Positions 32,534 to 43,346 of a stretch of 58,198 nucleotides of DNA are shown here, in pieces. Positions within the stretch are counted from its first letter, which is position 1, and the number at the start of each line of letters is the position of its first letter. A program made the translations under genes and the position numbers. Where the stretch lies: the NCBI GenBank assembly GCA_019115085.1, contig DXEF01000008.1, positions 1 to 58,198 on the forward strand, given 5' to 3'. Origin of the DNA: Candidatus Agathobaculum pullicola. GTDB taxonomy: Bacteria > Bacillota > Clostridia > Oscillospirales > Butyricicoccaceae. The notes under the pieces were generated by a model that made no database searches, was not told the DNA's origin, and saw nothing but the letters and a program-made list of their open reading frames with translations.

Positions 32534-34504
32534 TCAGTCCTGATCGTCCGAATGAATGGGATCGGCTTTTTCCTCCTCGTCCGACTCGTCTGCGTCAGCG
32601 GCTTTGGCAGCGCTTTCCGGTGCCTTGCCAACCTTGGCATCGAGTTCTTCCTTCAACTCGGTCATCAGATCCTCACCAACCACCTTATCCGGTACAACTT
32701 CGCCGTTGAACACCTTGACAAAAGTCTCACCGTCCATGGTTTCGTTCCGGATCAGATACTCCGCCACGCGAGTCATTTGCTCCAAATGCTCGTTCAGCAG
32801 CTTTTTGCAGGCGCGGTACGCCTCTTCGATAATGCGATGAACCTCATCGTCAATCTCCGCCGCCTTGACCTCGGAATAGCCCTTGCCCGCTGCAAAATCG
32901 CGGCCAAGGAAAATCTCCCCGCTGTCAGAGCCGTAGTCGATGGGGCCGATTTTCTCGCTCATACCATAGCTCGTAACCATCGCGCGGGCCATCTGTGTGG
33001 CCTGCTTGATGTCGCCGTATGCACCGGTCGAAATATCCTCCATTGTCAGCTGCTCAGCTACACGACCGCCGAGGCAGACAATGATATACTCCTCCATATA
33101 CTTACGGGTGCGATAAGCCTGATCCTCTTCCGGCAACGGCATGGTAAAGCCGCCTGCACCTGAAGAACGCGGGATAATCGTGACATGATGCACGGGGTCC
33201 TGCGTCGGCAGCACGTGGAAGCAAATTGCGTGACCTGCTTCATGGTACGCCGTCAGGCGCTTATCCTTATCGGTGATGATGTGGCTCTTCTTTTCCACAC
33301 CCATAACCACCTTGAGCAAGGATTCCTCAATCTCCTCCTGAGAAATCAGCTTTTTGTTACGGCGCGCCGCCAGCAACGCCGCCTCGTTGAGCAGGTTTTC
33401 CAAATCCGCGCCGGTAAAGCCCGCAGTGGTCTTTGCGATATCCGCGAACTTGACATCCGGATCAAACTGCTTGTTGCGTGCATGCACCTTGAGGATAGCC
33501 TCGCGTCCCTTGACATCCGGCGCGCCAACATAAACCTGACGATCAAAGCGCCCCGGGCGCAGCAGCGCGTTATCCAGAATATCCTTACGGTTGGTGGCCG
33601 CGATGACGATAACGCCTTCATTTGCACCGAAACCGTCCATCTCAACCAACAACTGGTTGAGTGTCTGCTCACGTTCGTCATGTCCACCGCCGAGGCCCGC
33701 GCCGCGCTGACGGCCGACCGCGTCAATCTCGTCAATGAACACGATTGCCGGCGCGTTTTTCTTAGCCTGCTCGAACAGGTCACGCACACGCGACGCACCG
33801 ACGCCGACATACAGCTCGACAAAGTCCGAACCGGAGATGGACAGGAACGGCACGCCTGCTTCACCCGCAACCGCACGCGCAATCAGGGTTTTACCGGTAC
33901 CCGGAGGGCCAACCAGCAGCACGCCTTTGGGGATGCGTGCGCCGATCTGCACGAATTTCTGCGGATTTTTCAAGAATTCCACGATTTCCTGCAGTTCCGC
34001 CTTTTCTTCGTCCGCGCCGGCTACATCGTTAAACGTCACCTTGCGCTTATCATCCTGCGCCAGACGCGCACGCGCCTTGCCGAACTGCATCGGACCTGCG
34101 CCGCCGCCGGACTGTTTGTTCATCATGAAATACCAGAATGCGCCGAGCAGCACAAGCAGGATGATATACGGCAAAAACTGAGCCCACCACGGAATCGTCG
34201 TGGTCACATAATCTACCTCTTTGAGCGTACCATTCTCCATCTGCTGCGTGATGGTCGCGCCAAGCTGCGCCCACCAGATATCGCGTGAACCGCCCAGATC
34301 GTAGCTAACAACGCGGTTTTCGTCACGCAGGTGCATCGTGAGAACCGTGTCGTCTACCTTGTATTCATCTACATCGCCTTCGCTGAAATAGTTGAAGACA
34401 TCCATATAGGTAATCGGCTCGGTCTGCTGCGTCTGACTGATGACATAACTAACGCCTGCCAGAAGGAACACCAGAATGATAAGATAAAGGCCAAAGCCCT
34501 TCAT
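32534..34504 (-). CDS. ftsH: ATP-dependent zinc metalloprotease FtsH
   Basis: A 656-residue membrane AAA+ protease that degrades misassembled membrane proteins and regulators. Two membrane helices (about 4-24 and 108-128) flank a small extracytoplasmic domain. The AAA module has Walker A GPPGTGKT (near 205), Walker [14 protein letters not shown] and the second-region [11 protein letters not shown]. The protease site is [10 protein letters not shown], with a downstream Asp ligand. The C-terminal tail is acidic ([13 protein letters not shown]). ATG 34504 follows AAAGGA closely; a TTG at 34516 with GAGGTG upstream is a possible alternative start. Last gene of the gdpP-rplI-dnaB-tilS-hpt-ftsH series. 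Confidence 0.97.
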   Translation of the reverse strand: MKGFGLYLIILVFLLAGVSYVISQTQQTEPITYMDVFNYFSEGDVDEYKVDDTVLTMHLRDENRVVSYDLGGSRDIWWAQLGATITQQMENGTLKEVDYVTTTIPWWAQFLPYIILLVLLGAFWYFMMNKQSGGGAGPMQFGKARARLAQDDKRKVTFNDVAGADEEKAELQEIVEFLKNPQKFVQIGARIPKGVLLVGPPGTGKTLIARAVAGEAGVPFLSISGSDFVELYVGVGASRVRDLFEQAKKNAPAIVFIDEIDAVGRQRGAGLGGGHDEREQTLNQLLVEMDGFGANEGVIVIAATNRKDILDNALLRPGRFDRQVYVGAPDVKGREAILKVHARNKQFDPDVKFADIAKTTAGFTGADLENLLNEAALLAARRNKKLISQEEIEESLLKVVMGVEKKSHIITDKDKRLTAYHEAGHAICFHVLPTQDPVHHVTIIPRSSGAGGFTMPLPEEDQAYRTRKYMEEYIIVCLGGRVAEQLTMEDISTGAYGDIKQATQMARAMVTSYGMSEKIGPIDYGSDSGEIFLGRDFAAGKGYSEVKAAEIDDEVHRIIEEAYRACKKLLNEHLEQMTRVAEYLIRNETMDGETFVKVFNGEVVPDKVVGEDLMTELKEELDAKVGKAPESAAKAADADESDEEEKADPIHSDDQD

Positions 34505-34546
34505 TTTTCCTTTCAAGTTGGTTTGACACCTCTTCCTTGTTTGTAT

Positions 34547-35101
34547 TTACTCGCCGCCGTAAACACTCGGCTTCAGAATACCGATATACGGCAGATTGCG
34601 GTATTTTTCAGCATAATCCAGTCCGTAGCCGACCACGAATTCATCGGGAATCTCAAAACCCAGATAATCGATCGGCACATCCACTCTGTGTCGTGCGGGC
34701 TTGGACAAGAGCGTGCACAGCCGAATGGAGCGCGCGCCGCGCGCGGTCAGCACCTGCATCAGATAACTGAGCGTCACGCCGGAATCCAGAATATCCTCCA
34801 CAATCAGCAGATCATGTCCGTCGATCGGCTGCTCGATATCCTTGATGATCTGTACCTCACCCGAGGTCTTGGTTCCCTTGCCATAGCTCGACACGACCAT
34901 AAAATCCACGTTGCAGGGCGTGTCAATCTTGCGCGTCAGATCAGCCATGAACACATAGGACCCTTTGAGTACGCTGACAATCAGCGGGTTCTTGTCCCGA
35001 TAGTCCTCGGTGATACGAGCACCCAGCTCCGCGACCTTTGCCGCCAATTGCTGCTCGGTAAAATAGATTTCTTTGATATCGTCCCGCATATCATATGCCA
35101 T
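34547..35101 (-). CDS. hpt: hypoxanthine phosphoribosyltransferase
   Basis: A 184-residue purine salvage enzyme converting hypoxanthine or guanine with PRPP to IMP or GMP. The PRPP loop is DLLIVEDILDSGVTLSYL (near 97-114), the flexible loop VVSSYGKGTKTSGEV, and the base-binding end DYLGFEIPDEFVVGYGLDYAEKYRNLPYIG. ATG 35101 has GAGGGG upstream. The tilS-hpt-ftsH order is conserved across Firmicutes. Confidence 0.97.
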   Translation of the reverse strand: MAYDMRDDIKEIYFTEQQLAAKVAELGARITEDYRDKNPLIVSVLKGSYVFMADLTRKIDTPCNVDFMVVSSYGKGTKTSGEVQIIKDIEQPIDGHDLLIVEDILDSGVTLSYLMQVLTARGARSIRLCTLLSKPARHRVDVPIDYLGFEIPDEFVVGYGLDYAEKYRNLPYIGILKPSVYGGE

Positions 35102-35104
35102 TTT

Positions 35105-36442
35105 TCAATACCCCTCTATTTTGATTTGTATACGCGCGCCCCCCTGTGGGGAACGCGAACAATCCATACCTATATCCTGCACGGCAATCACTCCGGTTTT
35201 ATCCGCTATGACCGCCAGCCCATCCCGCTTGCAGCGTGGGATCTTGCGGTCGATGAGCAGTTTTTTGAGCGTCCGACTGCCGCCTTTTTCTGTCAGACGG
35301 ATACGGTCACCCGCCCTGCGTGTACGAACGCACAATGATACGAAATCTATTGTACCACAATCCACGCAAAAAGTATTGAATGATTTGTAAAAAACTTCGT
35401 TATTTTCTAAGACATGCACCGAAACCCGCACGCTTCCCTCCCACATCAGCTGATCAGACGGAACAGACAGCGGCACCGCCGGCCGCGTCGGTTGATTTTC
35501 CTCCCGCATCAGCCGCAGCACACCATATTCGCGCCGCGCGGTGAACCCGTGCGGCAAAGCGCAGCAAGCGGATGGATTTTCGCTTTCCAGCAGTCGCTCC
35601 AACGCGAGAACATGCTGCACGGTTACATCCCGCAGCGGCATACCGCTCTGCGCCAGCAAGCGCCGCAGCGCACGCGCGCGCACCGCGGGATGCGCTTGCC
35701 GCATCGGAGCAATCTCCCATGCTCTGTCGGGATGCGCGGCCTGCGCCAGACATTCCTGCGCCAAACCGCCTAAGCAGTCCTCATCCTGCCGCAGCAGGTC
35801 ACCCAACCGCGCCGCAGCCTGCGCCGCCGACGGCTGAATCGCCCGCAGCACAGGCACAACTGTGTGCCGGATGCGATTGCGGGTGTAGGTTTCATCCGCG
35901 TTTGTACTATCGGTGACATAATCCTGCCCGAGCAACGCAAGGTACGCTTCCACCTGCGCGCGCTCCACCCGCAGCAGCGGACGGATGATCTGTCCACGCA
36001 CAGGCGGGATGCCAGCCAATCCCTTTGGGCCGGTACCGCGCACCAGATGAAACAACACGGTTTCCAGATTATCGTCCGCGGTGTGTGCGGTGGCAATCTT
36101 TGCGCCCTGCGCAGCTTCTTGTAGCCGCGCATAGCGAATGCGGCGGGCGGTTTCCTCCACGCCGCTGCCCTGCTCACGCGCCGCCGCGGCAATGTCTATC
36201 CGTTCAACCGTCAGCGCGATTTCCAGCCGCGCGCACAACGCTCGGCAGAACGTCTCGTCCCTCTCGGACTCCGCGCCACGCAAGCAATGATTAAGATGGA
36301 ATGCCCGCACCGGATAACCAAGTTCGCACAGCACGCGCAGCAGCGCCACCGAATCCGCGCCGCCCGACAACGCGACCAGCACCGACTCGTCCGACCGCAG
36401 CATATCATATGCGGCAATGGTCTGCTTTACCGTTTTCAGCAT
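35105..36442 (-). CDS. tilS: tRNA(Ile)-lysidine synthase
   Basis: A 445-residue enzyme adding lysine to C34 of the CAU-anticodon isoleucine tRNA. The PP-loop ATP motif is VLVALSGGADSVALLRVL (near 20-37), followed by HLNHCLRGAESERDE and TAHTADDNLETVLFHLVRGTG. The C-terminal substrate domain ends with RAGDRIRLTEKGGSRTLKKL and LIDRKIP. ATG 36442 was preferred because GGAG lies 9 bp upstream, giving an 8-bp overlap with dnaB; ATG 36457 is an alternative adding five residues. Confidence 0.96.
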   Translation of the reverse strand: MLKTVKQTIAAYDMLRSDESVLVALSGGADSVALLRVLCELGYPVRAFHLNHCLRGAESERDETFCRALCARLEIALTVERIDIAAAAREQGSGVEETARRIRYARLQEAAQGAKIATAHTADDNLETVLFHLVRGTGPKGLAGIPPVRGQIIRPLLRVERAQVEAYLALLGQDYVTDSTNADETYTRNRIRHTVVPVLRAIQPSAAQAAARLGDLLRQDEDCLGGLAQECLAQAAHPDRAWEIAPMRQAHPAVRARALRRLLAQSGMPLRDVTVQHVLALERLLESENPSACCALPHGFTARREYGVLRLMREENQPTRPAVPLSVPSDQLMWEGSVRVSVHVLENNEVFYKSFNTFCVDCGTIDFVSLCVRTRRAGDRIRLTEKGGSRTLKKLLIDRKIPRCKRDGLAVIADKTGVIAVQDIGMDCSRSPQGGARIQIKIEGY

Positions 36443-36446
36443 AAGT

Positions 36447-37811
36447 TTAGTCTCCATGGATACGATCCGGGTTGGAGAAGGTGGTGTACTGACCGACCCA
36501 CTGCAATTCAATTGTACCCGTTGCGCCGTGGCGGTTTTTGGCGATGATGATTTCCGCAATGTTCTTGTTCTCACTCTCATCATCATAATAGTCATCACGG
36601 TAAATAAACATGACGATATCCGCGTCCTGTTCAATGGCGCCGGATTCACGCAAATCCGACAGCATCGGCCGCTTATCCGAGCGCTGCTCGGACGCACGCG
36701 ACAGCTGCGACAGACATACAACCGGCACATTAAGTTCCTTCGCCATAATCTTGAGCGAGCGCGAAATCTCCGCCACCTCTTGCACACGGTTATCCATATG
36801 CCGCCCGCCGACGTGCATCAGCTGCAAATAGTCGATAACAATTAGGCCGAGTTCCTCGCCCAAGCGCCTGCATTTCGCTTTTATCTCCGCAACCGTGATC
36901 GCCGGATTGTCGTCTACATAAATGTTCAGACCGGCCAGCACGCCCGACGCGCGGGCAATCTTTACCCAATCCTCCTCATCGAGGTTGCCGGTTTTGAGTT
37001 TCTGTGACTCGATAAGCGCTTCGCTCGACAAAAAGCGGCTGGCGAGCTGTTCCTTGCCCATCTCGAGCTGGAACACACACACACCCGTCCCCTTTTTGTA
37101 ACCGCGCGGCTTATCCTTCACACTCGCCTTGGCAGCATTGAGTGCGACATTGAGTGCAAACGCTGTTTTGCCCATACCGGGGCGCGCCGCAATCAAAATC
37201 AGATCAGATTTGTTCAGGCCGGTCAGCGCGGTATCGAGCGCATGGAATCCGGTCGACATACCCGGAATGTCACTGTCCGACTTGGCGCGCTCATCCAGTT
37301 CGGTATACAGGTCGGCAATGACCTCGCTGAGCTTGGACAAGCCCTTAATTTCACGTCCCTGCCGGATGCCGTAAATCCGCTGCTCGGCCAGCTCCGCGAT
37401 ACTGGACGCCTCGCCGCGTGCCTCAAGCGCGTTTTGCTGGATCTCGCTGCCTGCGTCTGCGAGCTGACGCAGCAGGCTTTTATCGCGCACGATACGCACA
37501 TATTCGTTTACATTGCGCGCGCCGGGCGTAACCTCCATCAGCTGAAATAGGTACGCACGACCGCCCGCTTCATCATAATAGCCCATACGCGTAAGCATAT
37601 CGAGCACCGTGACTGGGTCAATACGCTGCGCGCCGTTAAACATGGAATAAATCGTCTCAAAGATGCGCTTGTTCTCGTCGGCATAGAAGTCGTCCGCACG
37701 CACCTGCTCAATGGCCTCGGGGATGCAGTTCGGGTCGACCAGCATCGCACCTAAAAGCGACTGCTCCGCCGTCAGATCCTGCGGCACCTGCCGCATCAAA
37801 AGCTCATCCAA
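36447..37811 (-). CDS. dnaB: replicative DNA helicase
   Basis: DnaB, about 454 residues. The N-terminal primase-binding domain (1-110) starts MDELLMRQVPQDLTAEQSLL, the usual Firmicutes beginning, if translation starts at TTG 37811, which has AAAGGCGG 7 bp upstream. The in-frame ATG at 37865 has no ribosome site and adds an atypical segment. The RecA-like domain has Walker A AARPGMGKTAFALNVALNAA (near 215), Walker B LIVIDYLQLMHVG, and the arginine-finger region near SDLRESGAIEQDADIVMFIYR. Two tandem hairpins separate it from rplI. No intein is present. Confidence 0.95.
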   Translation of the reverse strand: MDELLMRQVPQDLTAEQSLLGAMLVDPNCIPEAIEQVRADDFYADENKRIFETIYSMFNGAQRIDPVTVLDMLTRMGYYDEAGGRAYLFQLMEVTPGARNVNEYVRIVRDKSLLRQLADAGSEIQQNALEARGEASSIAELAEQRIYGIRQGREIKGLSKLSEVIADLYTELDERAKSDSDIPGMSTGFHALDTALTGLNKSDLILIAARPGMGKTAFALNVALNAAKASVKDKPRGYKKGTGVCVFQLEMGKEQLASRFLSSEALIESQKLKTGNLDEEDWVKIARASGVLAGLNIYVDDNPAITVAEIKAKCRRLGEELGLIVIDYLQLMHVGGRHMDNRVQEVAEISRSLKIMAKELNVPVVCLSQLSRASEQRSDKRPMLSDLRESGAIEQDADIVMFIYRDDYYDDESENKNIAEIIIAKNRHGATGTIELQWVGQYTTFSNPDRIHGD

Positions 37812-37873
37812 AACCGCACCGCCTTTCTGCAAATGGATTTGCTCAGCCGCCTGGGGCGGCGTCATTCGGGTAT

Positions 37874-37931
37874 CGAAGGTCGGTTTGTTCGGAACCGACC
37901 TTCGTATATGGGGGCTTATGAAGCCCCCATA
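37874..37931 (-). terminator. two tandem perfect hairpins between rplI and dnaB
   Basis: 37907-37931 pairs TATGGGGGCTT with AAGCCCCCATA around three bases; 37874-37904 pairs CGAAGGTCGGTT with AACCGACCTTCG around seven. Neither has a T-run. They may lower dnaB expression relative to rplI or protect the rplI mRNA end. Confidence 0.7.
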
Positions 37932-37937
37932 GGTGTA

Positions 37938-38384
37938 TTACGCTTCTACTACCTGCACCAGAATCTCTCCCGCGATATCCTGATACAGCTTTGCCTTAAC
38001 ACGATGCACGCCGAAAGTCTTAATCGGCTCCTCCAGCACGATCTTCTGCTTGGGCACGTTCAGCCCGTACTGCTTATTCAGCTCCTCGGCAATTTCTTTG
38101 GAAGTCACCGCGCCGAACAGACGGCCGCCTGCACCGCCCTTGGCGGGCACCTTGACCGGGCTGACCTTGAGTTTTTCCGCCGCTTCACGCGCGGCCTGCT
38201 GTTCGAGCGCAACCTTGCGCGCATGTGCCTCATCCTGCGCCTTCTTGACGTTCAGGTTATCCGCGGTTGCCGGCTCAGCCAGTCCGCGCGGCATGAGGAA
38301 ATTACGGCCGTAGCCCTCGCTGACCTCGATAAGGTCGCCCTTCTTGCCCTTACCTTTAACATCGGCTTTTAGAATCACTTTCAT
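37938..38384 (-). CDS. rplI: 50S ribosomal protein L9
   Basis: A 148-residue L9. The N-terminal rRNA-binding domain reads [21 protein letters not shown], with [18 protein letters not shown]; a long connecting helix with many Lys/Ala (residues 50-75) leads to the C-terminal domain ([41 protein letters not shown]). ATG 38384 has AAAAGGAG upstream. Sits between gdpP and dnaB as in most Firmicutes. Confidence 0.98.
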   Translation of the reverse strand: MKVILKADVKGKGKKGDLIEVSEGYGRNFLMPRGLAEPATADNLNVKKAQDEAHARKVALEQQAAREAAEKLKVSPVKVPAKGGAGGRLFGAVTSKEIAEELNKQYGLNVPKQKIVLEEPIKTFGVHRVKAKLYQDIAGEILVQVVEA

Positions 38385-38435
38385 AATTTATTAACTCCTT
38401 TTCTGAATTTCTATATCTGATAGAAGCCGGACGGC

Positions 38436-40433
38436 TTATTGCTCCGCCGGTTTATCGGTTTGCTGATCGGCAAAATAGCCGCTTATTGCCTCGGTTATCA
38501 TACGATCCGCTTCTTCGGGCGTGGTGTTGCGCAATTGCGCACCCGCTGCCGAATGGTTGCCACCGCCGCCCAGCCGCTCCATAAGCAGCTGCACATTGAC
38601 TTGACCCGAAGCGCGCGCCGAAACCGCCATATCATTGCCGCTGCGGAACGCTACCACGCTTGCGCGCGTACCAATAATGCTCAGCAGCTCGTCTGCCGCC
38701 TGCGCCGCGGCTATGCGGTCCACTTCCTCTTCAGTAATGGCGAAAATAACCCCCTGCCCGCAGTCGCGCGCGGACGAAATCAGTTTCTGCCGCTCCATAT
38801 ACTGCGTAAAGCTGGACTGGAACAGATGCTTCACATCGCTCGCCTCCGCGCCCGCGCGACGCAGGTAGGCCGCCGCTTCAAAGGTACGCACACCAGTGCG
38901 CATCGAGAAGCCCTTGGTATCCAGATAGATGCCCGCAAGCATTGCTTCGGCCTCACCCGTTAAAATGCCGCTGGTCGGCACCAGATATTGCAGCAGCTCA
39001 CTGACCAGTTCGGATGCGGACGACGCATACGGCTCGTGCAGCGAAACGACCGCGTTTTCAATATAATCGGCCGCGCGGCGGTGATGGTCAATAACCGCCA
39101 CCTTATTAATGGATTGCAGCAGCGCTTCGTTTTCGACATACCCCGGACGATTGACGTCCACCACAATCAAAAGCGTATTGAAATCACACAGAATCATCGC
39201 ATCCTCTGCGCTGATAAACACGTCCTTATACTCCGGCAGCGACTCCAGCCGCTCGATCAGGTCGCCTGCCATGGTGTGTTCCCGGTCGACCACGATGTGC
39301 ACCGGCTTGCCTTTCACACGGGCGGCGCACACCATACCGGCTGCGGCGCCGATGGCGTCCATATCGCTGTTGCGATGGCCCATAATCAGCACCTGTGAGG
39401 AATCGCGGATGAGCTGAGAAAGCGCGTTTGCCACCACACGGCTTTTGACCTTGGTGCGCTTTTCGACCTCCTCGGTTAGGCCGCCGAAAAACTCAAAGGT
39501 ATAGCGGTTTTTGATGACCGCCTGATCGCCGCCGCGCGACAGCGCCATATCGATTGCAAGACCGGCGTATTGATAGCACTCCGCCAGCGTTTCGCCATCC
39601 TTGCCGATGCCGATGGACAGCGTCGCAATGACCCCTTCATGATTCTGAATATCGCGCACATCCTGCAGCACCGCAAACTTACGCGCGCTGAGCTTGTCAA
39701 GCTCGGCATTTTCGATGATAAAGATATATTTATCTCGGTCATATTTGCGCAGCACCGCATTACAGTCCTTGATCCACGAAAACAACCGCTTGTCGATATC
39801 CGCAAGAATGGTGGATTTCTCGGAATCAGTTGCATTCTTGGTCAGCTCTTCATAGTTATCGATTGCAATGACCGCAATCGCCGGACGGCGGGTTTCCGCC
39901 GCGTCGCGCAGCTGCACATATTCCGTGCAGTCCAGAAAATGCAGCATCATCATCTGTCCCGCATCGCTTTGCACTAGACTGCCAAACACATGATACGCAT
40001 TCCGGCCCATCCGCAGCTCACCCGGAAACTCGTTTTTCCCTTCGATCAGCCAACGGGTTTCAAAGGTCGGCGCAAGTTCGGTCAACCGCATGTGCCGTAC
40101 ACCGGCAAACTGTCCGCTGATATCCGCAAACGCTCTGTTTGTCCAGACGATTTCACCCGTTGTGGCCAAGGCAACTACGGTCGGCAACGGAGAATGTGTC
40201 ACCGCAGGATGGATTTCCCCGCCGTCAATCACAATGTTGTCCATCAACGCCTGCATCTGGCGGCTGCGCTCCTCCTCCCCATGCAGCGCGATCATACGCA
40301 AAACCACGCCCATGGCAAGGCCTATCAACCCGTACATCACGGAAAAATACATGGTGCCCGCGGCAAACAGGAGATACAATACAAAAAACACTCGACTACC
40401 CGCCCGAAGTGTTTTTCGAGATGGCTTATTCAA
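38436..40433 (-). CDS. gdpP: cyclic-di-AMP phosphodiesterase GdpP
   Basis: A membrane DHH/DHHA1 phosphodiesterase of about 665 residues that hydrolyses c-di-AMP. Two N-terminal membrane helices (about 15-55), a PAS-like domain (about 80-150), a degenerate GGDEF domain (about 165-290; [28 protein letters not shown]), and the DHH domain with [17 protein letters not shown] and [14 protein letters not shown], then DHHA1 ending [12 protein letters not shown]. The start is taken as TTG 40433 ([10 protein letters not shown] read as MNKPSRK) because AAGGGGG lies 8 bp upstream; GTG 40466 is the longest alternative. First gene of the rplI-dnaB series. Confidence 0.95.
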   Translation of the reverse strand: MNKPSRKTLRAGSRVFFVLYLLFAAGTMYFSVMYGLIGLAMGVVLRMIALHGEEERSRQMQALMDNIVIDGGEIHPAVTHSPLPTVVALATTGEIVWTNRAFADISGQFAGVRHMRLTELAPTFETRWLIEGKNEFPGELRMGRNAYHVFGSLVQSDAGQMMMLHFLDCTEYVQLRDAAETRRPAIAVIAIDNYEELTKNATDSEKSTILADIDKRLFSWIKDCNAVLRKYDRDKYIFIIENAELDKLSARKFAVLQDVRDIQNHEGVIATLSIGIGKDGETLAECYQYAGLAIDMALSRGGDQAVIKNRYTFEFFGGLTEEVEKRTKVKSRVVANALSQLIRDSSQVLIMGHRNSDMDAIGAAAGMVCAARVKGKPVHIVVDREHTMAGDLIERLESLPEYKDVFISAEDAMILCDFNTLLIVVDVNRPGYVENEALLQSINKVAVIDHHRRAADYIENAVVSLHEPYASSASELVSELLQYLVPTSGILTGEAEAMLAGIYLDTKGFSMRTGVRTFEAAAYLRRAGAEASDVKHLFQSSFTQYMERQKLISSARDCGQGVIFAITEEEVDRIAAAQAADELLSIIGTRASVVAFRSGNDMAVSARASGQVNVQLLMERLGGGGNHSAAGAQLRNTTPEEADRMITEAISGYFADQQTDKPAEQ

Positions 40434-40470
40434 CTTCTCGTCCCCCTTTCGGACGCAAAAATTCACGTTA

Positions 40471-40499
40471 ATTATACCATCGCTCTGTTATAATGTAAA
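40471..40499 (-). promoter_or_regulatory. promoter of gdpP
   Basis: On the minus strand TTTACA (40494-40499), 17 bp, TATAAT (40471-40476). A plus-strand TATAAT (40488-40493) in the same stretch may serve glpK, so the promoters overlap. Confidence 0.75.
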
Positions 40500-40611
40500 C
40501 AAAAATCGTATAAGCCCTCTCTGTGCTGCGCGGGCCGCATACGGTTCGGGGCATATTGACAGCGGCATGCCCTCAGGGTATGATTATTTTACGAAAGCGA
40601 GGCGAAGAATC

Positions 40612-42102
40612 ATGGCGCAATATATTCTGGCTCTGGACCAAGGCACCACCAGTTCGCGTGCCATTCTGTTTGACCGCGAACAGAACATTCTGGCCATCCG
40701 CCAGCATGAACTGGCGCAGCACTATCCGCACGAGGGCTGGGTCGAACAGGACCCAATGGATATCTGGTCGACACAATACGCCGCGATGCTTGAGGTGCTG
40801 GCAGCCTCCGGCGTATCGCCGCAGGAAATCGCCGGCATTGGTATTACAAACCAGCGCGAAACCACCATTCTCTGGGATCGGAAAACCGGCCGGCCGATCT
40901 ATAACGCCGTGGTTTGGCAATGCCGCCGCACGGCCGATATCGTTGACGGACTTGTGGCGCAGGGGCTTTCCGACTATATCCGACAAACGACCGGTTTGAT
41001 ACCGGACGCCTATTTTTCCGGCACAAAAATCAAATGGATCCTCGATCATGTGGAAGGGGCGCGGGAAAAAGCCGCGCGCGGCGACATTTTGTTCGGCACA
41101 GTGGACTGCTGGCTGGTCTGGAAGCTGACCGGCGGCAAGGTACACATCACAGACGCGACCAACGCCGCCCGCACCATGATTTTCAATATCCACACGCTGG
41201 ACTGGGACGATACGCTGCTGGAGGCGCTTGATATCCCGCGCGCCATGCTGCCACGCGTGTGTTCCTCGAGCGAGATATACGGCACTGTCGCCATACCCGG
41301 CGGCGACATCCCAATCGCCGGTATTGCGGGCGACCAGCAGGCCGCTCTGTTCGGACAGACCTGTTTTGCGCCGGGCGACGCCAAAAACACCTACGGTACC
41401 GGCTGCTTCCTGCTGATGAACACCGGCGCACAAGCCTGCGAAAGCAAAAACGGACTGCTCACCACCATCGGTATTCGCCTCGGCGGCGAGACCCAGTATG
41501 CGCTCGAGGGCAGCGTCTTTGTCGGCGGTGCAGTCATTCAGTGGCTGCGCGATGAAATGCGCTTTTTCGCGGAAAGCCGCGACGCAGAATACTATGCGAA
41601 AAAAGTACCGGATACGGGCGGCGTATATCTTGTGCCTGCGTTCACGGGCCTTGGCGCGCCGCACTGGGATATGTATGCGCGCGGCTGTCTTATCGGCTTG
41701 ACACGCGGTACCTCCCGTGAGCACATCATCCGCGCCGCGCAGGAATCCATCGCCTATCAGGTCAACGACCTACTGGATGCAATGGCGCGTGACACGGGCG
41801 TACCATTGTCCTCACTGTCCGTGGACGGCGGCGCAAGCCGCGACAGCTTCCTGATGCAGTTTCAGGCGGATATCTCGCACTGCACCATCCGCCGTCCGGT
41901 CATCCGTGAAACCACCGCGCTGGGCGCATGCTATCTGGCGGGACTTGCTACCGGCGTGTGGCACAGCCGTGATGAGCTGACACAGCTCTGGCGCTGTGAT
42001 ACATTCTATGAACCGACCATGCAGGAGGATGCCCGCCGCCGGCTGCTGACAGGCTGGTCAAAGGCGGTCGGCCGGAGTCTGGACTGGGAGGAACACCGCT
42101 AA
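40612..42102 (+). CDS. glpK: glycerol kinase
   Basis: A 496-residue FGGY kinase making glycerol 3-phosphate. The ATP-site start is [20 protein letters not shown]; substrate residues sit in [14 protein letters not shown] and [12 protein letters not shown]; the second signature [20 protein letters not shown] and the ATP motif [20 protein letters not shown] follow. No HPr-phosphorylated His loop was identified with confidence. ATG 40612 follows GAGGCGAAGAATC. It is divergent from gdpP and shares a bidirectional terminator with the U32 gene. No glycerol facilitator or dehydrogenase is adjacent. Confidence 0.97.
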   Translation: MAQYILALDQGTTSSRAILFDREQNILAIRQHELAQHYPHEGWVEQDPMDIWSTQYAAMLEVLAASGVSPQEIAGIGITNQRETTILWDRKTGRPIYNAVVWQCRRTADIVDGLVAQGLSDYIRQTTGLIPDAYFSGTKIKWILDHVEGAREKAARGDILFGTVDCWLVWKLTGGKVHITDATNAARTMIFNIHTLDWDDTLLEALDIPRAMLPRVCSSSEIYGTVAIPGGDIPIAGIAGDQQAALFGQTCFAPGDAKNTYGTGCFLLMNTGAQACESKNGLLTTIGIRLGGETQYALEGSVFVGGAVIQWLRDEMRFFAESRDAEYYAKKVPDTGGVYLVPAFTGLGAPHWDMYARGCLIGLTRGTSREHIIRAAQESIAYQVNDLLDAMARDTGVPLSSLSVDGGASRDSFLMQFQADISHCTIRRPVIRETTALGACYLAGLATGVWHSRDELTQLWRCDTFYEPTMQEDARRRLLTGWSKAVGRSLDWEEHR

Positions 42103-42107
42103 AAGTG

Positions 42108-42136
42108 AAAGAACGGCCTTACGAAGGCCGTTCTTT
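42108..42136. terminator. bidirectional terminator between glpK and the U32 peptidase gene
   Basis: AAAGAACGGCCTT / AAGGCCGTTCTTT around ACG, with T-runs on both strands. The last codons of the U32 gene (stop 42119-42121) lie within it. Confidence 0.9.
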
Positions 42137-43342
42137 TTTCTTGCGTATAATCGCGTAATCGTCCACCGCAAACGGAAAAGAGAAATGCACGCGCATCTGC
42201 GGCACGTTGAACAGGTCGAGCGCCTCGCCCGCATCGTTGACCACACCGTCCGCATGGAAACGATACGGCGGCTTGCCCGGCTGGATGAGTTCCAACTCCT
42301 CGCCCTTGAAAATGCGGTTTTTCAAGGCGAATACCGCATGCCCGTCCGCTCCGCAGTCGACCGGCATGCCCACCACCTCGTATTCACGAATATATTGGCT
42401 GTCGCCGTAGTGCTGTCCGTTTTCCTCCGAACCAAAGTAAAATCCGGTGTAATATTCGCGGTGGCTGACCTTGTTTACTTCCTCACGGCAAAACTGCGGC
42501 AACACAAAGCCGGCCGGGTCGGCGGCATAGGCGTCAATCGCCGCACGGTATGCGCCGGTCACACAGGCGGCATAATACGCCGTCTTGTTGCGCCCCTCAA
42601 TTTTGAAGGAGTCCACCCCGGCGCGCACCAGCTCCGGAATATGCTCAATCATGCACATATCCTTGGAATTATACAGATAGGTGCCGCGTGCATCCTCCTC
42701 GACCGGAAAAAACTCGCCCGGCCGCTTTTCCTCCATCAGCGTGTAATTCCACCGGCAGGGCTGAGCGCATGCGCCGCGATTGGCGTCTCGTCCGGTCATG
42801 TACTGCGAAATCAGGCAGCGACCGGAATAGGAAATGCACATCGCGCCATGCACAAACGCTTCGATTTCCAGCTCTCTCGGGGTTTTCGCGCGAATCTCCG
42901 CGATTTCCTCCAGCGACAGCTCACGCGCGAGCACAACGCGCTCCGCGCCCAAATCCGCCCAAAAGTTGGCCGCCTCATGGTTGAGGATGCTGGTCTGTGT
43001 CGAAATGTGCAGCGGTACCTTGGGCGCATAGCGACGCGCCAGCCGGATCACACCCATATCCGCTACAATCAGGGCATCCGCGCCCGCATCCGCGAGCAGC
43101 TCCAGATATGCGGGCAACGCAGGCAAATCACACTCAGATGGCATGATATTGACCGTAATATAGCATTTTACGCCGTGTGCATGCGCATAGGCGATGCCTG
43201 TGCGCAATTCCTCATCGGCAAAGTTTGCGGCAGCGGCCCGCATCCCGAACCGCTGTCCCGCAAGATACACCGCATCCGCGCCATACGCGATGGCAAAGCG
43301 CATTTTTTCCATATCGCCCGCAGGCGAGAGCAACTCCGGCAT
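42119..43342 (-). CDS. peptidase U32 family protein
   Basis: A 407-residue U32-family protein. It opens PELLSPAGDMEKMRFAIAYG and contains the family block ELEIEAFVHGAMCISYSGRC followed by LISQYMTGRDANRGACAQPC, with a Cys set that in relatives (RlhA, UbiU/V) holds an iron-sulfur cluster. Members act in rRNA hydroxylation or collagen-like proteolysis; many now appear to be tRNA/rRNA-modifying rather than proteases, so the substrate is open. The C-terminal domain (about 320-407) resembles the U32 C-terminal barrel. ATG 43342 lies 5 bp after the mltG stop. Confidence 0.92.
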   Translation of the reverse strand: MPELLSPAGDMEKMRFAIAYGADAVYLAGQRFGMRAAAANFADEELRTGIAYAHAHGVKCYITVNIMPSECDLPALPAYLELLADAGADALIVADMGVIRLARRYAPKVPLHISTQTSILNHEAANFWADLGAERVVLARELSLEEIAEIRAKTPRELEIEAFVHGAMCISYSGRCLISQYMTGRDANRGACAQPCRWNYTLMEEKRPGEFFPVEEDARGTYLYNSKDMCMIEHIPELVRAGVDSFKIEGRNKTAYYAACVTGAYRAAIDAYAADPAGFVLPQFCREEVNKVSHREYYTGFYFGSEENGQHYGDSQYIREYEVVGMPVDCGADGHAVFALKNRIFKGEELELIQPGKPPYRFHADGVVNDAGEALDLFNVPQMRVHFSFPFAVDDYAIIRKKKERPS

Positions 43343-43346
43343 TCTA

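Noticed and set aside
37812-37865. N-terminal extension of DnaB from ATG 37865
   Set aside because: No ribosome site, and the 18 extra residues do not look like the DnaB N-terminus; TTG 37811 gives the usual MDELL start.
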